From positions 43,275,442-43,339,441 of the forward strand of contig NC_083602.1 in NCBI RefSeq assembly GCF_029168945.1: a stretch of 64,000 nt of DNA, given 5' to 3'. This document shows, in pieces, positions 54,323 to 64,000 of this stretch. The first letter of the stretch is position 1. Each line of letters opens with the position of its first letter. Position numbers and translations under genes: made by a program. The DNA is from Cannabis sativa (taxonomy: Eukaryota > Streptophyta > Magnoliopsida > Rosales > Cannabaceae). A model generated the notes under the pieces. The model did no database searches, had not been told where the DNA came from, and saw only the letters and a program-made list of their open reading frames with translations.

Positions 54323-56202
54323 TGTTGGAAATTATTTTACCAGGATCTTAGATCTACTCACAAGTATGTTTATTAACATCCTAAATAAGAACTTTCTAAA
54401 ACGATAGATTAAACACATATAAAGTTTAAGAAACCTTACATTGGGTGCAGCGGAATAATATGACTCCTTCCGTTCAGATATCTAGCCCTTGATTCCTTTC
54501 TGTAGCAGAGCATTATCAATATCTGAACCTGGATCTCTTTCTCTGAATCTTTGATGCTGAAACTCCTTTGCTAATGATCTTTCTTCACGATCTTCCTCAC
54601 TATGATTGAGGTATCACTTGATGTGTGTGGGCACTACTCATACACTAAGGTAGTTTGAAATTCACAGGAAGAGAAAGAAGAAGTGGCAGCTAAAGATAGG
54701 GAGAGAGAAGGCTCAGTTTTTCTGAATCAGAAGAAGTGTTTTTCCTGAAGCCTTCACTATCTATTTATAGCATTCCACTAGGGTTAGATTTGAATTATAT
54801 GGCATTAAAATAATGAAAAAATCAACTTAAAATACCTACTAAGGTGGCCGGCCATACACTTAGATGATTGGGCCTTGCTTTTTGTAATTTTGCAATTTTA
54901 ACACCTTTTGTATCTGATTTTCTCAAAAATGCCAATTTCCTAATTCAACCATTTAAATGTCAATTCTAACTATTTAATAACTATAAATAATTATTAAATA
55001 ATATTGTCATTTATCATATTTATTAATTGAACCATACAAAGTATCATAATTAACAAATATGCCCTTATAAACTGTTTCTTTACAATTTCGCCCTTACTTA
55101 GTGAAAATTTCACAAATAGACATAGTCTAATTTGAGAATTATAATTGATTAATCAAAACCAATTACATGAGTCTTACAAGCAATATTATCTCAACTAGTG
55201 GGGGGACCATGGGTCTATATAACCGAGCTTCCAATAAGTAGATCAAGAATTTAGCACTAAAATTCACTAACTTATTAATTCTTCGTTGAATCCACGCATA
55301 GAACTTAGAATTGCACTCTCAGTATATAGAATGCTCTATATGTTCCACCATATAGACACATCATTAGTTATCCATTGTTATAATCCTAATTTGATCAATT
55401 ATCCTCTATATGAATGATCTACACAGTAAAGGGATTAAATTACCGTAACACCCTACTATGTATTTTATCCTTAAAACACTTGACCCCGTATAAATGATAT
55501 TTCAGCTTATGTGAAATGAGATCTCCACCATTTATTTTCATTTGGTCAAGCTCGAAGGTGATCATCCTTTGCTTACTATTCGCCAGATAGAAGTTATAGA
55601 TTCCATGTTTATGCTAGCGCTCCCACTCAATTGCACTACCGTGTTCCCAAAATGTACGTATCACCCTGACCTAAAAGTAGGCTTAACTAACAATTCAAGG
55701 AACACGAATAGCCTTTCAAGATTGAGCCTAATCATAACAGGATTAAGATCTTTTGATCTAGGATCAACTAGGCGATATTGACTTGAATAGATTTTACGGT
55801 AAGTTTAAATAAATCTAAGTCAAAGTTCATTATCGGTCCCTTCCGATGCATACTCCATGCATCCAACCTGAGCTTTACTTTAACCAGTGTTCTGGAAAGA
55901 ACATAGTATTTCTCCAAATACAAGTAAACTCTTGTTGTAGATTATCATATCAGTAAAACCCTGTGTCTGATAAATCTAGGAAACTTTATTCACATAGTCA
56001 TGTTTACTTTCCAATGTGTTGACGGCACAATAAACAGGATCAAGTATGTGAAAAGGGCTTCAGATGAATCTATACATTATGTACATATAATCATGAAATA
56101 AATCATGTGAACCATGCAACATTAAATGTTATTTCTGATCTATATTAATAAGTAAATCTGATTATATTGAAATGAGTTTTATTTAGGGCATAAAACCCAA
56201 CA
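54323..56202 (-). mobile_element. 5' LTR of the compound element
   Basis: 1880 bp, ends ACCCAACA at 56202 followed by ATATA. It differs from 46149-48030 at only scattered bases (for example TTTGCTAATG against TTTGCTGATG), making this the youngest-looking LTR pair here. GGCCGGCC lies near 54847. Confidence 0.93.
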
Positions 56203-56207
56203 ATATA

Positions 56208-56314
56208 TTAAACCATAAACATGAAAAATACATGTTAACATAAACCACTTCAAAATTCTAAATTGATAACTAATCAGATTGTAATGGGTTTTATTTAAGG
56301 CACAAAACCCAACA
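56208..56314 (-). mobile_element. copia 3' LTR, inner piece
   Basis: Completes the LTR interrupted at 45448 and ends GCACAAAACCCAACA. The PPT complement AACTCCCACTTGCAC follows at 56315-56329. Confidence 0.85.
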
Positions 56315-58042
56315 AACTCCCACTTGCACTAACATAAAACAAGTTGTGCATTACAATAAATCTTTTGTCTTGATCTTCAGATCAAGTGTAGTATATTTGA
56401 ATCCACCCATATTTTTGGAACCAGGTTCATAAAACCTTATGAGACATCCTTAACTATATGCTTTACTCATCAAGGGATATTGTAATCCTTACTACCCATT
56501 AAGTACATCTGAACAAACAGAAGACATATCTCTCAAATTTTAAAATTTGGAATTGAGATGATGCAGTGTAGAATTTTCTTCAGTCAAATAACTTTCTGGT
56601 AATTTTGAATTTACAAAGTTATGTATATCTTCTCTGATGGAGCTTGGATTATTATAGATGGTTTTTTACTCTCTTCTAGAATAACTCCTCCACCCCCAGA
56701 GTAACCACCATCTCTAAATCTTAAAGAATTTGTGTGGATATTAGGATTACTAATGTATAGTTCCTTAATATCTAACATATAGGTCACTTTCATAAATCCT
56801 TCTTGATTGTCCCCTAATGTTCCTTATTTGATTACATCTCAGATGGCTCCCACTCCATAGTAGATGTCTGGTTAAAAAAATACTTTTAACCTCTTATTAT
56901 TGTTTTGAGGGATATCTCGTTGTGACTTATTGTCTTAGTCTGAAATTGTAAGTTTCTTTAAGACTAGGTCATCAACATAGCAGTCTAGTATTTGATGTGT
57001 AAAATAGTTGCTAGAGATTAAGCAATCAAATTAAGATACCATAAAATTGTTAAGAGGATTAGAGATCTTGACTCAAGTCATTTGAATAGACTATGCAAGA
57101 ATTATTCTATCTTATACTCATAATTCTGATAAGTTATTTCTATCCATGTGAATGGTTAGATTTGTTTTATCAGTGGTGTTCTTAAGTTCCTATCACAAGT
57201 GTCAACCAAATGAGAATGGGTAAAGGATTTTAATATTCTCCCACTAAATTAAGGTATTGTGATACATTATCAAAGAACTTTATTGGTATCATTATCTATC
57301 ACAACAGTAAATCTAAACTGGAACATATAATCAAGATCAAGGATTTATTCTGATAATAGCTAATTTATTATATTACTTCCATGTTAAAAATTATGTGTCA
57401 TAAAGAGTGCTGTGGAATAAAGTCCACCCCTAAGTATATAGAGATTATAATCCACCCCTAAAGGTTGTAGAGATCATGATTCTCTAAGTGTAATAGAGAT
57501 TATGTGGAGTTGAATATAATCCAAAGTTCATTAGATATAAAAGATCGTTGAACTGCATATTATTCTTAACTTTTTCTCCACCCCTATCAGATCAAAAGAT
57601 CTTTTTGTTAAACAAATTCTTAATAATTGTTTTAGAATTAACAATTATTCATAAACATAGAAATAATTTCTAGTGTTTATGTAGTAATAACTCTGTAAAG
57701 AGTTTAAATAACTATAGAATTTGTATCAATAATAAAAACACATACACATACAAACATAATAAATATAATAATTGGTAATTGATTTATAAGATAAAGTAAT
57801 GAAGCGCAAACTCATAGATTGCTATTTATTTGTAAGAAAAAAAAACTTAATTATAAGTTAAAAAAAAATTGTTTGGAACATTATGAGAACAGGGAATAAA
57901 ATTCCAAACTCGAAATCCAAATTGTTTTAAAATTGAAACAATTAATTCAAAAAAATAAATAAATGAGCTTCTTCTTTATCTTTGACGAACTCTATCCCTT
58001 TATCTAGCTTTCAGATCCAACTCGCTAAGACAGCACCCGAGT
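56315..58042 (-). pseudogene. copia pol relic, shortened
   Basis: Heavily reduced pol of the minus-strand gag element. SDRGGE (integrase) is readable at 57574-57591, and a Gly-rich GYSGGGGVILEESKK near 56670-56710 corresponds to the RNase H TLGGG region. Only about 1.7 kb remains of a region normally over 3 kb. No frame is open for more than 60 codons. Confidence 0.78.
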
Positions 58043-58480
58043 TTAAGAAGCTTGAGCTATAAGAAGAAAAATAAACAAGGTTAGTAGTCTAGAATTAATA
58101 ATCCAAATGGATAATAATTCACTAAAACACATCAGTTTATAGAAAGAAATACCTTGTTTCTTTGCAAGAAGCTTAGGACATTGGGGTTTCCAATGGCCTT
58201 TCTCATTGCAAAGAGAAATATTTTCCTTTTGGTGTATCACCGTAAGTCAGAAATTTTTTATTCTTAGCTGTTTTCACAGCTTGAGCTCGCTTCTTGGCAT
58301 TTTTCCGCTTCTTCTAATTCTTGGGTTTGGAAGTAGAGGAAACGTGTGCCTCAGCATTATTCGTCCTATTACCATTTCCAGAATTCTGAGGTTTACTCCC
58401 TTTCTTCTTGGGTCCTCCAATCAAATTTTCATATGTCTGAAGGTCATTGACTAACATGTGAAAGTCTTGTTCCTTCTTGT
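58043..58480 (-). pseudogene. copia gag C-terminus with zinc-knuckle relic
   Basis: After the gag stop, the frame starting MNKKEQDFHMLVNDLQTYEN continues in a Lys/Asn-rich region (GGPKKKGSKPQNSGNGN) to an in-frame TAG. A shifted frame gives LCNEKGHWKPQCPK at 58178-58210, a CCHC knuckle with its first Cys lost. It is the nucleocapsid part of Gag, separated from the capsid part by a stop and a frameshift. Confidence 0.8.
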
Positions 58481-59005
58481 TCATGACATAATTTGATGTA
58501 TAGGCGTAAAATCTGGAGTCAGACTATTCAAGATGAGACTCACTTGAGTTGTCTGATCAATTTCAGCACCATGATTCTGGGCTTCCTGGAAATAACCTGC
58601 CATTTGGAAAAGGTGATCACGCACATTCCGATGGGGTTCCATCCGTGCTTTGATGAATTTCTTAGTCGCGTAAAAGCGAGACTGGATAGATGCCATACCG
58701 AATAGCTCAGTTAACTGCGTCATGAAATCTGCAGCAATGATAGAGTTAGCAAACCTTGTTTTCAAAGTGTCAACCATGCTGGAAAGCATGAAGTATCGAG
58801 CTTTGTTGTTAGCATTCTGCCGACGCTCGAACTTCTCTTTAACAGTTTTGGTTGCATTGTCACCCGGCTGTTCAGGAGACGGCTCAGTCAACACAAACAG
58901 GGCAGTTTCACCTATGAGAGCAATATTAATGTTCTCTTTCCATTTAGGGAAGTTAGATCCATTTAGCTTATTTTCAGTCAACAGTGATAACATGGGATTC
59001 GACAT
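58481..59005 (-). CDS. copia Gag, capsid part (174 aa)
   Basis: Intact UBN2-type Gag domain from MSNPMLSLLTENKLNGSNFP to LNSLTPDFTPIHQIMS. Typical blocks are FERRQNANNKARYFML, ADFMTQLTELFG, SRFYATKKFIKARM and RDHLFQMAGYFQEAQ. It would build the cytoplasmic particle in which element RNA is copied. A TGA ends it just before the nucleocapsid part, probably by a small frameshift, since the downstream sequence continues as Gag in the next frame. It differs from the other gag copy at only a few residues (GET/GES, TEPS/TKSS, KTV/KAV) over the shared 78. The reading frame may be fortuitously intact. Confidence 0.85.
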   Translation of the reverse strand: MSNPMLSLLTENKLNGSNFPKWKENINIALIGETALFVLTEPSPEQPGDNATKTVKEKFERRQNANNKARYFMLSSMVDTLKTRFANSIIAADFMTQLTELFGMASIQSRFYATKKFIKARMEPHRNVRDHLFQMAGYFQEAQNHGAEIDQTTQVSLILNSLTPDFTPIHQIMS

Positions 59006-59159
59006 GGCAATTCAGGATACTACAAGATAATTAATAGAAAGCAATTATGGTTTAACACAAAACCTTATTCAGAAATTATTAGCACATAACAAGTAAGAAT
59101 GACAAGAGAAAATACTAAAAACATACAATCCTAAATAATTTCCAAGGTTTTCAACAAAC
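59006..59159 (-). other. copia leader just upstream of gag
   Basis: About 150 bp matching the bases before the gag ATG at 43732, in reverse (GATAATTAATAGAAAGC...AAGGTTTTCAACAAAC). It is cut by a plus-strand LTR at 59160. Confidence 0.8.
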
Positions 59160-59512
59160 TGTTGAGTTCTATGCCCTAAATAAAACTCATTTCAATATAA
59201 TCAGATTTACTTATTAATATAGATCAAAAATAACATTTAATGTTGCATGGTTCACATGATTTATTTCATGATTATATGTGCATAATGTATAAATTCATCT
59301 GAAACCCTTTTCACATACTTGATCATGTTTATTGTGCCGTCAACACATTGGAAAGTAAACATGACTATGTGAATAAAGTTTCCAAGATTTATCAGACACA
59401 TGGTTTTACTGATACGATAATCTACAACAGAGTTTACTTGCATTTGGAGAAGTGTTATGTTCTTTCAAGAGCATTGGTTAAAGTAAAGCTCAGGTTCTAT
59501 GCATGGAGTATG
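59160..59512 (+). mobile_element. copia LTR piece, first subfamily
   Basis: First 353 bp of a plus-strand LTR (TGTTGAGTTCTATGCCC), stopping at GCATGGAGTATG where relatives continue CATCGGAAGGG. Another LTR inserted here; the rest lies beyond the window. Confidence 0.87.
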
Positions 59513-61422
59513 TGTTAGGTTTTATGCCCTAAATAAAACTCTTTACAATCTGATTAGTTATCAATATAAGAAATTTGAAGTGATTGATGTTTGCATGAAT
59601 TTTACATGCTAATGGTTTAATATGTTTAATATGTTTATTACATTCATACACACAAAATCAGTTAAATCCAGATTATATGTTTATTCACAATTACAGTATC
59701 GTCAACACAGTGGAATGTGATTGTGATCATATGAATCAAAAGTTTTGGTCCCTGTTTCATCAGTGTTATTGGATTTACACTAATGTGATAATCAGCGATG
59801 ATGTGTACTTACACTTGGAGTAAGTGTTATGTTCTTTCCAGGACATTAGTAAAGTATACTAGTTTCGAATGTATGGAGTATACATTGGACTGGACCGATA
59901 TTGCAACTAAGTTAAGATATTACAAACTTACCGTTATACATATCTTTCCAAGTCAATATCAGTAGTTGATCTTAAGATTGAAAAGAATCTAAATCCTGAT
60001 ATGCTTGGGCTCAACTCAGGAGTGCTATTCATGTTCTTTGATTTATTAGTTAAGCCTACTTTTGGGTCAGGGTGATACGTATATTTTGGGAACATGATAG
60101 TATGATTGAGTGGGAGTGCTGAACATAAATATGGAATCTATAGCTTCTACTGGTGTATAGAAGTTAAGTGATGATTCCCTTCGAGCTTAGCAAATAGAAG
60201 TAAATGGATGAGCTCTTGTTTAACTGACTAATTATTAGATCATTAAACACCATTTACAGGTAGCTAAGTGTTTTAAGGGGCAAAATACATTGAGGGGTGA
60301 GAACGGTAAAGAAATCCCATCTCGATGTAAATCATCTATATAGAGGATCTTTAAATCACAATAAGATTATAACAATGGTTAAATGAGATAGTATATTGGT
60401 ATCGTGAAACATACAATATGCTCTATATAAGTCTGAGAGTGCAATTCTAAGTTCTAAGAGTGGATTCAACGAAGAATTAATAAGTAGGAATTTACTTGGT
60501 AAATTTGGTTCACTTATTGGAAGCTCAGCATATAGATCCATGGTCCCCATTCTAGTTGAGAACATTCTCGCTTATAAGACTCATTAATTGATTCGTGATT
60601 GATCAATTATAATTCTAAAGTTAGACTATGTCTGATTTTATGAATTTTCACTATTCAGGGGTGAAATTGTAAGGAAAAGAGTTTTCTAGGTTTATTTATT
60701 TATTAATAGACTTTATATGTCTAATTAATAATTAAATTAAATGACAATATTATTTAATAATGTATTTTAATTATTAAATAATTAGTTTTGGCATTTAAAA
60801 GGTTAGAATTGGAAAATTGGCATTTTTGAGAAAATAGAGATAAAATTTGATAAAATTGCAAAATTAAGTGGGGCCCATTACAACACCTATGGCCGGCCAC
60901 TTATAAGGCTTTTTCAAATTAATATTTTCATTATTTTAATGCCAAATAATTCTAAACCTAAACCTAGTAAGTTGCCTATAAATAGAAAGTGATGGCTCAT
61001 TCACAATACATGCTTTCATTAGCTTTCTGACAGAAATTTCTCTCTTCAGAAAAACTGAGCCTTCCCTCACTCTCTACCTTGGCCGAAACCTCTCTCCCTC
61101 TTTTCCTTCATCTTTTTCGTGACCCTAGTGAAAGAGTAAGTGCCCACACACAAGTGCAGTAACTCAATCATAGATTGGAAGACCGTGAAGGATCAAAGCT
61201 TGAAGAAGAAGGAGATTCGGCTCGCATCTTGATTATACTCGCTACGTAAAGGAATCAAGGGTTAGAGATCTGAGTGGAAGGAGACATTTATTCCGCTGCA
61301 TCAATGTAAGGTTTTCTTAACTTTATATGTGTTTATTTTATCGTTTTAGAAAGTTCATATTTAGGATGTTAATAAACATACTTGTGAGTAGATCTAAGAT
61401 CCTGGTAAAATAATTCCCAACA
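59513..61422 (+). mobile_element. copia 5' LTR at the window's right side
   Basis: 1910 bp, TGTTAGGTTTTATGCCC...AATTCCCAACA. GGCCGGCC is near 60893 and CTATAAATAG (TATA) near 60976. PBS TGGCCTCAGAGCCATGGT follows at 61425-61442. Confidence 0.92.
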
Positions 61423-62010
61423 ACTGGCCTCAGAGCCATGGTAATTGATTTACTTACATGTAATTTGGACTTTAAAACGATTGTTTGTATGTTCTTTGGA
61501 TGGTATTATGTTGTATTGAGTGTTATTTGACGATTGATTGATGTTTGTGAAATTTTCGTTAAAAATAATTGTGATTTCGTTTCTGGAATTATTTTTATTG
61601 GATAGTATGGAAAAAATTAAGCAAGTTAGCCTTTTACAGAACTCAATTTGGATTTTATTTGAATTAGTTATGATTTTTGGAAGATTTGACAAAATCGGGG
61701 CTGTGCTGATAGTTTCCTGCGATCGCAGAAGTGTCCGTACAGTTTCCAATTTTTTCAATTTTCTTCAATTTTTCATACCTTTTCATGGAATTAACTTCCA
61801 ATTTTTTGTATGGTTTTATATATATACTATTACTATTCCTAATTCAATTCTAATTATCATTTTGAATTAATTTAATATTTTTTAAATTTAATTCAAGATA
61901 TTAGTGTAATTTGAATTTGAATAGAACTAGTATTTATCCTTTTGCTTAAAAATTTATCTTATTTTTAAATTTGATTATTTTTTTTTAAATTTAAGGTCAG
62001 ATTTTTTTTT

Positions 62011-62210
62011 GGATATTTAAAATATCTTTTAAGATATTTATAATATCTTTTAAGATATTTAAAAATATCTTATCTTTTAAGATATTTATAATATCTTTTT
62101 AAGATATTTATAATATCTTTTAAGATATTTAAAAATATCTTATCTTTTAAGATATTTTAAAAATATCTTATCTATTAAGATTTTTTAAATCTTTTTAGAT
62201 ATTTTGACCT
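62011..62210 (+). repeat. AT-rich palindromic tandem array
   Basis: About nine copies of a roughly 20-bp unit such as AAGATATTTATAATATCTTT, each itself an inverted repeat, with a higher-order 48-bp unit seen at 62031-62078 and again at 62101-62148. Relatives have ordinary AT-rich leader here without the array, so it expanded only in this copy. Confidence 0.88.
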
Positions 62211-64000
62211 TATTTAAAATTTAAAATAAGATATTTATAATCATGTAATTTTAAATAGATATAAGATATTTTGCTAACTTTTAAATTTTGTTATTTTATT
62301 TATTTAAATTAAATTTAAAAATCTGAAAAGATATTTTATTTATCTTTTCTAATTTTTATTTAATTTTTTTTATTTTTAAAATAACATTTAATTTTTAAAA
62401 AGTAGTTAGCAAATTTTGAAATGATATTTAGGTTGGTTGAAACCTAATTTTTCAAATAGTAGGTTTAATTTTAAATTTTTTTTTAAAAATAATTTCGAAA
62501 TTTTAAATTTTTTTTATTTTTTTTCGAAATTAATTAATTTATTTTTATTTTTTTTGAAATTAATTAAAATATTTTATTTAATTATTTATTTTTCGAAATT
62601 ATTTATTTAAAATTAAATAAATCCTACTTCCAACTATCCAGCTAACCTTGTTGCAGGAGTATGTGTTTTTAGCTTGTATGTAAGTTTTAAAAACCTATTA
62701 TTACTTGATTGCAAATAGCCATGGTTACTTTTTGCCAGATCTAATGATCTGATGGCTCCCTTGGTCAAGTAAATAATTTGTAACAGGTAAATTTTACAAT
62801 CTTCTTTCATCTGTGTATGACCTAGCAACATGATAGGATCCATCCAAAGTGTGCCTGTGTGAGCCTATATGTTTATTTTATTATATAGATGCATATAGGT
62901 TGTTGCTAAATAAAATGTCACACCATGATAGATTTTATTTAGGTCCATTTAGTTATTGGACCTATTCAATTAATAATGCTTATTCATTTTAAGGTTAAAT
63001 TCCTCTCTTTTGGGCCTTGTGTGAGAGTTGGGTGCCATAGAAGTGGGTACGACATACTGAACCCAGCACCCCCTCACATGAACTACCCCAATTGTGAAGG
63101 CCCATTTGCCTGATTTGAATAACTGTACTAGGTTAATTATAATAGTTTGACCTAATAAAATTGAATTAGCAACATAATTAACTTTTAAAATATATGAAAA
63201 TTTATTTTCATTTTAATATTTTAAAGTTAATTTTAAGAAAAACACTTTTAGTTTAGATATTATTTCTAGATAAACTATTTGTATTTTTCTTGTATTTAAT
63301 TAAATATAGAATTTTAACTAACTAAGATTCTTTCTGGAACTTATTTAATTAAATATTCCTATTTAAGTTATAAATTAGTTGTATCAACTGATTTTTCTTA
63401 ACAAACTTAAATTTGAATATTTGATTTAAATTTTAAATCAAGTTGAGGAATCTTAGGCATTAGTTATTAAAGATTCTTAAGATATTTTTTTTAAGTTAAT
63501 ATCTTTTCAAATATTAACTTAAAATGGAATATTTTAGATATTTTTTGGTTGATATTTTTTTTAAAATATTAACTTCAAAAGATATCTTCAAATTAAGTGG
63601 TTACAACTTAATTTGTGATATTTAATTAAATCTAGATTTGAAATTATTTAAGTTTTAGATTTTTTCTATATAACTTAAATTAGATATTTTTCAAATTTTT
63701 GAAAAGATACTTAGTCAAATAAGATATTTTCTAGATAGTAATTTCTAGACTACTTATTATTTCTAATATTTAAATAGGAAAATATTATACTTTTGTGAAA
63801 TTAATTATTTAAATAATTAATTTTGGTACAATTTTATTAAGTATATTTTTCCTAGTATTAAATAGAAATTAATAATTAAGGCTTCTCTACACTTAATTAT
63901 TATTTCTTGAATTTAATATATTTAATTAACTTGAAAAATCTAAATATCTAAGTTGATTTTCATCATGATACTTAAATATTTATTGATTTTTCATGACACT

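Larger units (their letters stand above)
45449..56202 (-). mobile_element. compound copia element (LTR piece-leader-LTR-internal-LTR)
   Basis: A 10.75-kb minus-strand insertion flanked by ATATA (45444-45448 and 56203-56207). From right to left in sense: 5' LTR (54323-56202), PBS, leader, pol relic, PPT, LTR (46149-48030), then a second PBS and 0.55 kb of a second leader (45596-46148), and finally 147 bp of LTR end (45449-45595). The two full LTRs are nearly identical by eye. This is a tandem double element sharing the middle LTR, with nearly all of the second internal region and LTR deleted. Confidence 0.88.
59513..64000 (+). mobile_element. copia element, 5' part, runs off the window
   Basis: LTR, PBS and 2.6 kb of leader of a second-subfamily element. 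The nested-stem block is at 63011-63104. No gag or pol is reached before the window ends. Confidence 0.88.

Noticed and set aside
62011..62210. CRISPR-like array
   Set aside because: Repeats are contiguous AT palindromes without unique spacers, and this is plant nuclear DNA.

Overview
The window is intergenic DNA from a flowering-plant nuclear genome, probably a eudicot. It is AT-rich and consists almost entirely of transposable elements, most of them inside one another. A plant LINE with a DUF4283/zinc-knuckle ORF1, Ty1-copia elements whose PBS matches initiator-Met tRNA, and a Tat-type Ty3-gypsy element with an antisense gene all point to plants. The species cannot be fixed from sequence alone. 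I found no intact host gene, tRNA, rRNA or CRISPR array.

Layout. 1-782: probable minus-strand Ty3-gypsy LTR fragment. 780-1130: one unassigned ORF. 1608-6546: 5'-truncated LINE with broken ORF2 and a candidate 9-bp target-site duplication (TSD). 7630-8120: PIF/Harbinger-like MITE with a TGA TSD. About 8641-9469: another gypsy-type LTR fragment. From 9470 to the end lies a nest of one Ty1-copia family with LTRs of about 1.9 kb, long AT-rich leaders, gag present or lost, and a ruined pol.

The nest was resolved from TSDs and rejoined sequences. One copia LTR is split into three pieces (12813-13252, 23320-24430, 37895-38115). The first gap holds a complete copia element (13253-23314, TSD GATCC). 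The second holds a minus-strand gypsy element (24431-37894, TSD GAGTG). The gypsy element carries a copia solo LTR (31036-32882, TSD AATAG) and two further copia pieces. A copia element starting at 38116 cuts the third piece. Its gag is cut at 43967 by a minus-strand copia element, whose 3' LTR is in turn split by a compound copia element (45449-56202, TSD ATATA). The minus-strand element resumes with its pol relic and gag (56315-59159) and is cut by two more plus-strand LTRs. The last element leaves the window inside its leader.

How it works together. The copia copies look non-autonomous. They keep LTR promoters, PBS, PPT and leader, and in some copies gag, but pol is a shared wreck, so enzymes must have come from another element. 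The leader holds three unexplained features: a very conserved nested-stem block, a hypervariable GC-rich island, and a motif upstream of gag that is repeated at 113-bp spacing. The gypsy element carries a decayed antisense gene with its own TATA box and apparent 5'UTR intron.
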